Below are positions 44,850 through 56,256 of a stretch of DNA of 64,000 nucleotides, one piece after another. This DNA comes from Brachypodium distachyon. Taxonomy: Eukaryota > Streptophyta > Magnoliopsida > Poales > Poaceae. The number at the start of each line of letters is the position of its first letter. Position 1 is the stretch's first letter. Below the pieces are notes generated by a model that was not told the origin of the DNA, searched no databases, and saw only the letters and a list, made by a program, of their open reading frames with translations. The translations under genes and the position numbers were made by a program. The DNA is taken from the NCBI RefSeq assembly GCF_000005505.3, contig NC_016133.3, forward strand, positions 53,657,237 through 53,721,236, given 5' to 3'.

Positions 44850-46557
44850 GGCTTGGACTGCCGCCTCAAGCTTGTTTTTTGTGTTGTAACTATTCTTGTT
44901 CTGTTCCGTCCTAGTCCGACTAATGCGAAATGGAATCAGGAGTTCAGAAATTGCAATCAGAATTTACATGTCCAACCCTATAAAACACACACACAAAAAC
45001 AATACCCCTAAACCCACCAAACAAAACACGAGTAAAAGCACGCACGAAAACAGAAGCTTCCACAGGAAAAAAAGTTGTGAACGAAACCGACATGCCAGTG
45101 GCTATTATCCTGGCAATAAGAATTCGGTCCAGGTTAGATTAAGATGCTGTGCTGGTGTGGCTTCACCAGCGACGTTTTTGTTTGCGCGCGGACCAGATGG
45201 TCTTAGACCCTTAGTTCTTTATCCTCGTTCTAATCCCCACCCGGGTCAAACGTTGAACCCCATGCATCGTTCCGTGCCTTGCGCCTTCCTTCCTCCAACC
45301 CCCGCGGTCAAACCCATCCATCTCTGTTTCTTCCCCAGTCTCAAAGCGAAAGCAGAGTTCTGCGCCTTCGTGATGGCACGATCGAGCAAGCAACGGAATA
45401 CGTGTTTCGAGATTACGTGCCCGGATATACGCGTGTAGAGCAGTAGAGGAGGACTCGTAGTGCTCATTTGGTCTCGGTCATGTATGAGATAGGATGACTC
45501 GACCAAAGGTAGCAAAAGTAAAATGTATAAAATGAAGGTAGCTTCTTTCTTTGACACTGTGAAATGTAGCTTCTGACTGAGTACTGAATTTCCGATGTGA
45601 TGGATTGCCTGGAGATAGAGAAAAGGCTGTACGGACTGGGCAAAAATTCCTTCGCCCGATCCTTCTGCGAAGCCTGCAGACACGAGCGCTTCCTCGCAAC
45701 TCTTATCCGGTGCCTTTCGTTGGTTTGGCCGGCAAAACCTGCGTCAGCAAACCACATTAGAAATTGCAAATTCAACGTATAGCTCGTGACGGATGCCAAT
45801 CATTTTTTTTCTTGTTCCTGAGCTTTCACGTCGTTGTTCTTGTAGCTTGGGGACAGCAGTAGTGTAGAAGGAATTGTCACGGACTGTCCGTACATGTTTG
45901 TTACTCAACGTGGCTGAAAAGATTAGCTCAGAAAGTTAGGTTTCGATTTGAGGCAGACATGTACTTCAGCTGGATAAGTTTATTGAGCACACACCTTGGA
46001 ACATAAACAGAATGGCCATTTGAAAGGAGAGGAATTAAAATGCTTCTTTTGGAATCATATGCAATTTCAGGTCACCCTTGCGTGGTGAAAAGCATGAGCT
46101 GGAACTTTAGGATGCGTCTTGTTCGCTAATATTCGTCTGGTTCTATCAGGAATTACTATGTCATATCTGCAAGACAGCTACTGAACAATTTATATGTCTA
46201 TCAACTGTGTATAATAATGCAGTGACAGCTCAGACTTGCGTAGGTTGGTTTAAATCGGTTTACTCATTCCATTACCCTGAAATACCTATAGTTAGGTCCT
46301 CTTTTATTAACAGCAGGAGGCCCTCTAGAATACTCCGTACTATATATATCTGGTGTTGTATTTCTTTTCTCAAAACAACTTCCACACTATCCGGATAACC
46401 AATTGACACATATGGATGACTAATTGTTCACCGTCAACAGGAGGGCATTTTTCCAATGTAGGTCCGAATTACACGCAGGCATGCGAAGCAGCAGGTTTCC
46501 TTTGATCACCATTTATATATCTCAGTTTGCAACCATATCATATTGTAGCACATACTA

Positions 46558-46939
46558 CCTCTCCGTTCCAAAATGTGAGATGTTATAGTTTAGTCCTAAC
46601 TCGAACTTGTTAAAGTTTGACCAAGTTTATAGAAAATCTACCAACATTTATAAATCTAAATTAGTTTATGAAATCTGTCATGATATATATATCTTCGTCG
46701 TATACTTATTTGATATCGTAGATATTGGTGGATTTTTCTACTCCCTCCGGCCGGAATTACTTGTTGAAATATTACATGTATCTAAACGCTTTTTACACAT
46801 AGATACATCCATATTTGGCAAATTTGAGACAAGTAATACCGGTCGGAGGGAATATAAGATTTTCTATAAACTTGTTCAAACTTTAACAAGTTTGACTTAG
46901 GACAAAACTAGAACATCTTACATTTAGGAACGGAGAGAA
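46558..46939. mobile_element. Stowaway-like element interrupted by a second Stowaway
   Basis: TA at 46556-46557 and 46940-46941 flank ends CCTCTCCGTTCCAAAATGTG and CATTTAGGAACGGAGAGAA. The internal arms GTTAAAGTTTGACCAAGTTT and ACTTGTTCAAACTTTAAC pair around the insertion. Without the inner element it is about 268 bp. Confidence 0.8.
46741..46852. mobile_element. Inner Stowaway-type MITE (nested)
   Basis: TA at 46739-46740 and 46853-46854 flank ends CTCCCTCCGGCCGGAATTAC and GTAATACCGGTCGGAGGGAA. The interior carries ACATGTATCTAAACG and AGATACATCCATATTTGG. Confidence 0.9.
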
Positions 46940-46975
46940 TACTAATTAAGGTCTAACTAACGTAGATGCACGGAA

Positions 46976-47205
46976 GACTTGCCATCAAGCAATATCACTT
47001 CTTCATTAAGAAATCGCATATACCAAGTAGAGACAATTTGCATTTTTAAGTTTTATCGCAAGGAATAACATCCTATCTACTCTGATACGTCGATGACTTG
47101 CCACCAAACAGTTTCGCTTCTTCATAGAAAAAAACTCATGAGGGACAACTTGCATTTTTAAGTTTTATCCTAAGGAATAGCATCCTATCTAGTCAGACTC
47201 AGAAG
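46976..47205. repeat. Tandem duplication with 119-bp period
   Basis: GACTTGCCATCAAGCA at 46976 recurs as GACTTGCCACCAAACA at 47095. Both copies go on to TTGCATTTTTAAGTTTTATC and ATCCTATCTA. Confidence 0.8.
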
Positions 47206-50200
47206 AAATATTCCACCTGGAGTCCACCTTATATTTCTGGGAAGTTCTGTATGAACTATTAACAACTGTGATAACCAGTTGAGCAACAAGGCATATTCAG
47301 TTAATCATACAATGAATTTTGGCTTACCAGTAATGATGAGGTATTTACACAACAAGTGACTGACTAGACCTCGTGCTTTTTTGCTCGTGCTGACCAGGTG
47401 TTTTAGTCATATTGTATTTTTGGCTTCTACCTATAAAGCACATTAATTCTTTTTTCCCAGAAATCCGACCTCCGTGAAATATGTTTACCACTTTATTGCA
47501 AGAAAAAGTCACAGCAACGATACCGGACACTTGTTTATCGAGTAAGAAAAACAAAATCTGCCAAGAAAGGTTCACCTAGCAATAAATTGAAGACGTACAT
47601 GCACTGGACATACATCAACTGGATGCTCCTTTAGACTGGCTGGTGACCTGGGTAAATGCAGGAGGGAAAAGCATAGAACAGGATATGGATTATCGTCGGC
47701 ACAACTGTATCAGTATTCAGGAGTAAATATCGTACTCCGTAAGATAAACATGCAACTAGGCATTACAATATGTTTGTGGACCTCTTTCAGTTTTCAGTTG
47801 AAAAGTCGTGCCACGTGCTTTTAAACTTACTTCCAAGAAGCTGTCCATTCGCCATTGAGTTGATAAAATGAGAATTGTGGAAGAGCCGGATTGCCCGGAT
47901 CATAAAAGAGAACAGGGACAGGCTTGCTAGTTGGTACTTAGTTATCCTAGTGACCAGAGAATGCTGTAATGACAGTGTGACGCTGCACTGATGTAAGAGG
48001 TGCAGGCGTATGCAAGCTGTGCTCACTGTTCTAGCATGAAAAAAAAAGTATTCGTATATTATACATGTTCCAAAGCTTTTAGCGGGTGCATTACCTAATG
48101 CTGTCCCCTTTAATAGAAAACGTAGCCATCATCGACTCCTATCGAACCAGTGGATTTCCACCATCTTGCACTGGATTACCACCTTATGTTTCATAGCAGA
48201 CAAAACTAGTAAGCAAACGGTTCGGTGCAGCAACCATAAAAAAACGCCATGTCAATTTTATAAATTTGACGTCAATTTATAGTTAGATGGACGTGTCCAA
48301 ATAGTTTGGTCCAATCAACCAACAAGGCGTGAGTCAAAGTTGTGACTCGTGACCAACCTCAAATGCAGGGTACGATAGACAGTGTGCTTCTGTGCTGTGC
48401 CAGTAACTTGCTTAAGGGATGCATTCAGACTGTAGATGCTTGCGCAAGATTCATCCTCTGATGTCGGTCCGGCCGTTCGGGCAAACCTCGGGGAGTCGGG
48501 GCTGGCCGAAGAAAGTGAAACCGGACATGTAAATTAAACGCTGATTCAAGAGGAAGGATAGGAATTAACCTGGTCTCCATCGTGTGCCCTGATCATGGTC
48601 CTTGCGGAGGCCATCCCGGTTAGGCAATACGACGAACAACTCAGCGGCGTGAAAAAACAAGTAGTCAGGCTAGTCAGCCAGGCAGGCTGTTCATGAACCT
48701 TTCAACATCGGCAGCGATGAGCGATCAATGGTAGAAGCAAACCAGAGCAATTAAGCTACTAGCAGGAGGGAGATTCAGATGCAATCAGGGCAGTGCGTGT
48801 GTGCAATGCCTGATCGATAAAAGGAGGGGAGAGGCGGAGCGACGAGGCGACGAACAAATGGTGGAGACTGCAGAGCGCAGCAGGCTGCCAGCACCTTCTC
48901 ATATAATTTCAAACGTCCGGTCCAGCACCGCTTCGTACATTTGGCTATGTTTGGGCCTTCTGGGCTCACCGGGGCTGGCGCGTTGCGGGGAAGTGTTAAA
49001 GCTTTGTTGGACCGACTTATGTGGTGTTTGGGTTTTGATCTGCATCAGTTAGGCAATTGGTGGGCTTTGCTCCTGGTTAGTTCCGTTATGCGGGCCCAGC
49101 CCATCGCATCTTTGCAAAAAAATTAAGGAAAGACAATCAATCCCTCTTTACAATGCAAAGCAAAATTACACTAAAAAAAGAGTCAAACTACAGCAACACA
49201 AGAACACCCTCTAAAGAATACAGTAACACGTTCCTCTAAAAAATAAATATACCGTAACACATGTGTTATATCGTAGGAAAGCAAGTTCGGTAGACAGCCT
49301 ATTATTGTAGGATCGCATGTCACCGTGTGGAAGAAAAATAAAATACTCACTGTAATCGGCAGCACTTCTTTATTATACTAGGTAGCAGCCGACCCACCGC
49401 CATTATCATTAGCGTTGCATTTTGTTTCAGTCGAGTTGAAATGCGTACACCAGTATCATGAGCCAATTAAGTGGGGTTGCAATCGCGTCCGCGCGCCCCC
49501 ATTTCTCATTGTTTATTTCCGAAGCAAAAAACACGATGTAACCAGTATCCCCGTAGTCAAACTCATCATCGCTGCTCCAATAACAAATCCAGAGAGAGAG
49601 AGAGAGTCAAACGTACTCATCATGAAAAACTCGGGCCAAAAGTCATAATTAAACAACCGGCCGGGCTTCATTTCTTAATTAAACCACCCTCGTGGCGGCA
49701 GAAACACGTGGTGCTTTGCTTGCTCGCCCAGTTGCCCGGGAATCCAGAGATCAGGAGTCGCCAATTAACTCGAATCGACCGTGGCGCCACACCACCACCG
49801 CGCACGTGTCCCCCCGAATTGGCTTCACGTACGCCTCCGTGAAAGCGTGTCGATCTGTTGTCCCCTTCACACGCCGGGCCGGGGCGCGCCGTGCGGTCGT
49901 CGGTAAGCGGCCGAGCGAGCCACCGGAAAACACAACCCCCGGCCAGTCCGGGCTCTCGCGCGGTCGTGCCTGCCAAACGGCCGATCGGGATTCCGGCGCG
50001 AGAGACGGTTGATCCGGTCTATGGAGTCGATCTATGGCGCGAGCTAGCTAGGTGCCTAGGTCGGCTGGTTGCTCGCCCGTACGTGGCAGCGTGGCACTCT
50101 TCTGACCTCTAGTCCCATCCGCGATTTGGCGACTTGTTAACGTAAACTTAATTCAGGGCTGGATCTTTGCCGTGTAGTGCTTGAAGAACGAAAAGTCTGG

Positions 50201-51224
50201 AACGGACCGGGGTGGCGGGGAAGCGACCAAATTCGTTGAGCCGATTTCCTATACGCGAAGAAATTCGCTGGGCAGATCGAATCATCGAATATGCACGAGG
50301 GCGCTGGCTGGCTAAAGACTGGAGCATTATATCATTCACACAGAGACAGAAATCCTGCACTTGCTTTAATCAAAGGACACCAGCAGCGCTCCAGCGTATC
50401 CGCGCACATCGATCACCTGCACAGTGATCTGGCTCCTCGGGGGGCAAACGAATCAAACTGTCTGCGTGCAACTGGGGCTTGGGCGTACGGTGAGGCGCAG
50501 GGGTGCAGCATGCACCGCGGATGCGAACAAAACACGCTCCTGTTTCTATGCGCGTGCACAATATACCGTGTGCCCGGCGATTTCATGACAAATCCCCTTA
50601 GCCAACCATGCATGTTTAGGCCAAGCTCGCTGGCACCGGCCGGCAGCACGACCATAGTTAACTCGAGCTGTAAGTACTATACTCTTATCTAGCTCGTTAA
50701 AGTACTCCTGATCATCCAAGTCATGAACACACGAACAAACACACTACGTATTACAGTACTATTCAATGGACGACGGAGTTTGCTCCTGCTTGCATGCTTC
50801 CCGGCCGGTACGTACAAGAGCCACACGACTGACACACGGGTGCCAGCGAGTTTGGCCTGAACGTGCATGGGCGGCTTTGTTCGATCACCCAACCAATTAC
50901 GTGGAAGGAGACGCACGGGCGGCGGGGCATATTGACTGTGCAGTACCAGTGTGCACGCGACTGACACAAAGGCATTGCATGTACGTTTCACATTTTACAC
51001 GGGACACATCATTAGTCCCTCCTGGCTTTTTGCTTGTCTGTTAATGCCTTCTCCCCCCAGCATCCCATCGCATTAGCCACATAATTAAATCGAAAAGCAA
51101 ATCCTGTCATGTCCCGGCCGGGATCGATCGAATCCCGCGTCACTCTCGCTAAAACAAAAGTCCCGGTCCAAACCTACCTTCCTGCCTTGTTCCCTCGCCC
51201 ACGATCGATCGCCCGGGACACACG

Positions 51225-51233
51225 TATATATAA
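51225..51233 (+). promoter_or_regulatory. TATA box of the 51361-51807 gene
   Basis: TATATATAA lies 128 bp upstream of the ATG at 51361, in a GC-rich context. The intervening sequence has a CA-rich composition typical of a plant 5' UTR. Confidence 0.65.
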
Positions 51234-51360
51234 CCCACCCCACTGCTCCACTTGACCGGCATCAGCATCGATCATCCGACACACATCTAGCTCGCACGCA
51301 CAAGCCAGCAGGAAACAAAGTACTCTAACAAAGACACACGCCAAGGAGAAGGATCGACCG

Positions 51361-51807
51361 ATGAGTTCGCCGGCGGAGAGCTACGAGAGGCTGGGCAGGG
51401 CGATGAGGTGGCGGAGGCGGGCCAGGGGGTTCCGGCTCTGCGCGGGCCGGAGCAACCGGTTCTCCGTGCGCCGGCTGCGGGCCAAGCTCGTGGCGTTCCT
51501 GGGCCTCGTGGGCCGCAGCGCGCGCCTGCTGGCGACCAGGCTAGGCCGCCGCTGCGCGCGGACCGGCAGCAGCAGCACGAGAGAGCTCGTGGCGACGGCG
51601 CCAACGCCGGCGGCGAACAGCAGCAAGGGGGCGCCGAGGAGGGCAGCGGCGTCCTTCATGCGGACAAACTCCTTCTACGCGCAGGCCATCGCCGACTGCC
51701 TCGAGTTCATCAAGCGCAATTCCGTCCCCGTCGAAGACTACTCAACCGCAGCAGCGGCGGCGGCGGGGTCGATCGGCGCAGCCGGGAAAAGGACGCTGGC
51801 CGGCTAG
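51361..51807 (+). CDS. Conserved small basic plant protein of unknown function (148 aa)
   Basis: A single-exon gene. The N-terminal half is strongly basic (RWRRRARGFRLCAGRSNRF) with SVRRLRAKLVAFLGLVGRS (about residues 35-53), a possible amphipathic or membrane-associating segment. A Ser/Ala linker follows, then the family-like block SFMRTNSFYAQAIADCLEFI with KRNSVPVEDY (about 97-126), then a low-complexity Ala tail. I recall plant proteins sharing RFSV.RLR and SNSFY.EAIADCLEFIKR; none has a known function that I can name. The TATA box, start context and strong GC bias support a real gene. No localisation signal is certain. Confidence 0.8.
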   Translation: MSSPAESYERLGRAMRWRRRARGFRLCAGRSNRFSVRRLRAKLVAFLGLVGRSARLLATRLGRRCARTGSSSTRELVATAPTPAANSSKGAPRRAAASFMRTNSFYAQAIADCLEFIKRNSVPVEDYSTAAAAAAGSIGAAGKRTLAG

Positions 51808-52656
51808 CTAGCTAGACGCCTCCTCTGTTTTTGAACGTATACGTGGACAATTGAGCTAGCTGATGAACTATTATATAGCTGCAAAATTTCTGTACATGTC
51901 CGAGATGTGAAACTTAGCCTAGTGAACTAGTGATACGCACACGTAGTAATTAAACACGGATTTGGTGTTAACACTGAGTACGGTGTGAAATCTGAGTTGC
52001 CGTATGTTGAAATTCTTGAGCGTGTTTGTTACTTGGTGGAGCACGGTACTCGTTTTTCCGTTTCTTTACGTGTTCTATAGCAGACTTTTGGCGTAAGGTT
52101 TTTCGAATGTCCAGAACCATGATTAAGGTCTGACCATCTGAGGCATTCATTTTTGATAGAAAAGGACGGATCAGGCGTAATGTATCGATGGATTTTTCAA
52201 AGATGCATTTGCTCAAAGTGTTTAAGGGGAGATATACGTACGTACTACTCACGTATCTTTTGCTGAAAGTGAGTGAAGTCGGACTCTGATCAGTTAGTTT
52301 GCCGATGTTTGCTTTTTGTGCGGAGTAATGAGGTGGTTTCCCAACAATTCTCAGAATAATTAACTAGCCTGGCCTAAACAGATCTTCGCTTCCTACCTGT
52401 TCAGTTCTGATTTTTCTCAGCTGTTTTCTTAAATCGTCAGCAAATGCCGAGTGGGTGTGGCAAGGCAGAGTCAGGTTCACGCAGCTTAAGCTACGAAAAG
52501 CAGCGTCCTCCTGTTCAGGTTCAGTAAGGCAGAAATCATCCCGGCCAGGGCATTTGCGGTACGTTTCTCCACGGCACACGGGTGAGACCGAGACGCTGGC
52601 TGCTGGCGTCCACTGCGATTCACGGGAAACCTCTAAAGCCTTATTTAGCGTTACTA

Positions 52657-52771
52657 CTTCTTCCGTCTCACATCAAGTGATTCAAATTTGTTCACATATG
52701 AATGTAGCTATGTCTAAAAAAACTTTTAGATACATGTAATAGAAAAGTCGCTTAATTTGGGACAGAAAGAA
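52657..52771. mobile_element. Stowaway-type MITE, mildly decayed
   Basis: TA at 52655-52656 and 52772-52773 flank ends CTTCTTCCGTCTCACATCAA and TTAATTTGGGACAGAAAGAA. The interior resembles the element at 22868-22980. Confidence 0.8.
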
Positions 52772-53262
52772 TATATTTTTAGTCACAACTGTATTGGATA
52801 CTCAAGGTGATTGGGTGTTCACTAAAACCTTTCAAAAAACTTATCCGTCCTAAAACAATAGTACGGAGTATATGAGAAGTGTTTTTAATTGATCCAAAAA
52901 TGAGATTTAGTAACAATCTAATTATCTACACCATTAGATCTTCCCCAATTCGCTTGTGTTGCCTGCACCTGAGAACCCTTGACCCCTAATCGTCGGAAGA
53001 CTTGTGGGCTCCGTATAATACACCGTTGGGTCCAAATACGACGAACCAAGCAGAGCCTAACTCTGTGTTCTCTCTCTCTGACATCTCCTAGGCCGGTGTT
53101 GCTTTCTCTAATAACTGTACGTGGATCACATCATCCTCCACTCGGATCACATCTGTAGGAAGGGCAAATTTGTTGCACGACCTTCCGTCTCCAGGTCTCC
53201 ATCCACGCCTTCTATTTGGAGGCTAAAAAAGTAAATTAAACACCAATTCCCTTAAAAAAAAA

Positions 53263-53379
53263 CTCCCTATACATTTGGAATTACTTGTCGAAATATTACA
53301 TGTTTTAGACACTTTTAAACATAGATATATCCATATTTGGGCAAATTTGAGACAAGTAATATGGGTAAGAGAAACAGAG
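53263..53379. mobile_element. Stowaway-type MITE, decayed ends
   Basis: The left end CTCCCTATACATTTGGAATT and the right side TAATATGGGTAAGAGAAACA are a weakened inverted pair. The interior (TACTTGTCGAAATATTACATG) matches the inner nested element at 46741-46852. Confidence 0.65.
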
Positions 53380-53844
53380 TACAATATTTCAAATGGGTTT
53401 GCTATATCTAAGTCGTCTGTTTTTTAGTTGCAGATAAGTTGATTGCTCAGCCCAAATTTAAGTTGTGCTTTAAGATTCAAAATGAACGGGAGATGAAAAA
53501 ATAAGGATGGCATCCAAATATTAAACGACGAATCAAAATTTCAACATTTTCTAAAAAATCAGGTGTATCAGATAGTATAAACACGCCCTATTCCAAATAG
53601 CACCCTGAAAACCGGAAGATACCTTGGTGGACGGTTGACCGGTACCGATTGATGGGCACGAAGAAAATACAACCGGCGTCACTGTATGCGTGTCAACGTG
53701 ACCATTGACTGGCCGGTTGGCTCACTGTGAGAAATGAGAAAACTAGAAATTTCATCGTGGCCAACCGGGTGCCAAGAGTAATTTCTGTCCCGACTCCACC
53801 AAGAAACCCCTTCCGGCGCCGCCGCCAAAGAAAGGAGAGTAGCC

Positions 53845-56256
53845 ATGGACGGATCCGCCGCCGCGCCGCTCCGCACGCGCGTCTGCATCATCGGCAGCGG
53901 CCCGGCCGCGCACACGGCAGCCATCTACGCGGCCCGCGCGGAGCTCAAGCCCGTGCTCTTCGAGGGCTGGATGGCCAACGACATCGCCGCGGGGGGCCAG
54001 CTCACCACCACCACCGACGTCGAGAACTTCCCGGGCTTTCCCCAAGGCATCATGGGCGCCGACCTCATGGAAAGCTGCCGCGCCCAGTCCCTGCGCTTCG
54101 GCACCAACATCCTAACCGAGACCGTCACCGCCGTCGACTTCTCCGCCCGCCCCTTCCGCGTTGTCTCTGACTCCACCACCGTCCTCGCTGACGCTGTCGT
54201 CGTTGCCACGGGCGCCGTCGCGCGCCGCCTCCATTTCCCCGGGTCCGACACCTACTGGAACCGCGGCATCTCTGCCTGCGCCGTCTGTGACGGCGCCGCC
54301 CCCATCTTCCGGAACAAGCCCATCGCCGTTATAGGCGGCGGCGACTCCGCCATGGAGGAGGGGAATTTCCTTACCAAGTACGGTTCCAAAGTGCACATCA
54401 TCCACCGTCGCAACACCTTCCGTGCTTCCAAGATTATGCAGGCCCGGGCGCTCTCCAATCCCAAGATCCAAGTCGTCTGGGATTCTGAGGTCGTCGAGGC
54501 CTATGGCGGCGCAGGCGGCGGCCCCTTGGCTGGGGTTAAGGTCAAGAACTTGGTGACTGGTGAAATCTCCGATCTTCCGGTGTCTGGGCTCTTCTTTGCC
54601 ATCGGACACGAGCCGGCGACCAAGTTTCTCAATGGGCAGCTTGGGCTCCATGCTGATGGGTATGTGGCCACCAAGCCTGGCTCTACACACACCAGTGTGG
54701 AGGGGGTCTTCGCTGCTGGGGATGTGCAGGATAAGAAGTATCGTCAGGCGATTACAGCTGCTGGATCAGGTAGTACTATATTGCTATGTGATTGCTTATT
54801 CAAATGTTAGCAGGGATCAGCATTTATGCATATGGTAATCAATAAGTATGTATTTCATATGTTTCGTGACCAATTGTACCTTTGCTCGTGTGAATATCAC
54901 TAAAAACAACTAATACTCGTCTGTTCAGTAGCTTAATGTTGATTTTGGCCATGTAGTTGGAGTATGGTATATAATGCAGACCTTCAGTAATGTATCATCA
55001 GCTAGTCTTAATTTCTAGTGACTATAGGAAGTGACGTTTGACCATTTGAAAAAATTGAGTTCACTGCATTTAAGAACTGTGCTAGTAACTGCGACATTCT
55101 TGGTTGTTGGTGCCCAAACATGCTGAGTGCTGAGATGTGGGACACCTTACTGTTTACAAGGAAGGGTATGAGGAATCACTTAACGATTCTAAACTCTTAA
55201 GTTCAGTACGTTTAAGACTGTCTTTAATATGAAAGTTATGACGGATATTCTGATCTAGGAATTGTTGAATTGGGTGGAATTTCCCCTTTGTGCTATTTCG
55301 AAGCTTTCATGTAATGAGTTCCAGTTGCCTCAAACTTAATCGTGAGAACAAAGGGGCCACCCTAAATACTGAAGACCTCTTTTTGGTGCTATAGTCTTAT
55401 GACTCACTTTAAAAGCAACTGGGGACTATTATGTTGATATCATGGTAGTGGCACTGAAGCAGTTAAATTAACAATATTGTGTTAATACACCTAGTAAGCT
55501 TATGTTCCCAAAGTATTAGTCAGGACCCGCACCATGCGTAGAAGTACATCTATCCTAAGGTTTCTGATGTAACTAAGCTTGCTCGTAGTGTGTGACGAAT
55601 AATATTCATAGAACCATAGGCAGAAAATTCTCAGAAAAAAAATTCATAGATGTCACTCTTGTGCGAAATATTGGACTGTCACCTGAGTTTCTGTGTTATT
55701 GTATTTGTCACTTTCAATGGTGGCAGAAGACCAACATATCGTTATTCTGAAATGCATTTACATGCACACCACACAGTGTTCCTTGTCTTAATAGAGCTGC
55801 AACTTTGTGACCCTCAGGGTACCCTTTGACCCTCCTTAGTTCAACCAAAATGAACTAAAGTTTTAAAATGACACAACTTTTTGAAAAACTAGTTCATTTG
55901 TTTGAACTAAGGAGGGTCAAAGGGTACCCTGAGGGTCCTCACGTTGCACCTCTACTTGTCTAACTAGAGTTGGTGTTACACTTTCACCCAAAATCTCATC
56001 TTGGTTGATCAATGTTAACATGATTATATAAGCTGAACTCTTTTCCTCTTGTTATTAGTTGCAGATGAGTGATTTGACATTCAGTCATCGTTGCAATATA
56101 ATCATTTGAATTGGTCTTATCCCCTAGTGGCTCCTGCTGAGCATATGATTTCTGTGGCAAACTCCTAACTCAGTATTATATACAGGGTGCATGGCTGCTT
56201 TGGACGCGGAGCACTATCTGCAGGAGGTAGGTGCACAGGAAGGCAAGTCCGATTGA
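53845..56256 (+). CDS. NADPH-dependent thioredoxin reductase (NTRA/NTRB type)
   Basis: Two exons, 53845-54769 and 56186-56256, join in phase (G/GG gives Gly309) for 331 aa. The enzyme passes electrons from NADPH through FAD and a redox disulfide to thioredoxin h or o. Visible motifs: FAD-binding GSGPAAHTA (17-25), [15 protein letters not shown] (50-64), the redox-active CAVC (145-148), NADPH-binding [10 protein letters not shown] (164-173), [10 protein letters not shown] (187-196) that contacts the 2'-phosphate, and [11 protein letters not shown] (292-302). The short C-terminus ([11 protein letters not shown]) is typical of low-molecular-weight NTRs; there is no thioredoxin fusion, so it is not NTRC. 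No long targeting presequence is seen from this ATG, suggesting a cytosolic form (inference); a longer mitochondrial isoform from an upstream exon cannot be excluded. A MITE sits in the intron. Confidence 0.94.
55794..55952. mobile_element. MITE with very long inverted repeats in the NTR intron
   Basis: TA at 55792-55793 and 55953-55954 flank a 159-bp element. Its arms (GAGCTGCAACTTTGTGACCC onward, and the inverse from GTTGCACCTC) pair over roughly 55 bases, including the perfect core GACCCTCAGGGTACCCTTTG with ACCCTCCTTAGTTCAA. Its termini are not CTCCCTCCG, so it is not an ordinary Stowaway. Confidence 0.75.

Larger units (their letters stand above)
44850..51224. other. Long intergenic region between LecRK and the 51361 gene
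   Basis: No gene is recognised. It holds the LecRK upstream region, a nested Stowaway pair (46558-46939), a 119-bp tandem duplication (46976-47205), a (GA)n run near 49593-49606, a GC-rich stretch at 49.7-50.4 kb with several short open frames and G-box-like CACGTG motifs, and a 33-bp inverted repeat (50607-50639 with 50838-50870). Confidence 0.55.
51808..53844. other. Intergenic region upstream of the thioredoxin reductase
   Basis: It contains the 3' UTR of the 51361 gene and two Stowaway MITEs (52657-52771 and 53263-53379). The last 150 bases are GC-rich, without a TATA box, and form the NTR promoter and 5' UTR. Nothing else was recognised. Confidence 0.6.

Noticed and set aside
49692..50112. 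Several overlapping frames in the GC-rich block
   Set aside because: No recognisable protein features; composition alone explains openness.
53727..54170. Alternative 147-codon start for the thioredoxin reductase region
   Set aside because: It is out of frame with the FAD, CAVC and NADPH motifs; the ATG at 53845 reads straight into the conserved protein.
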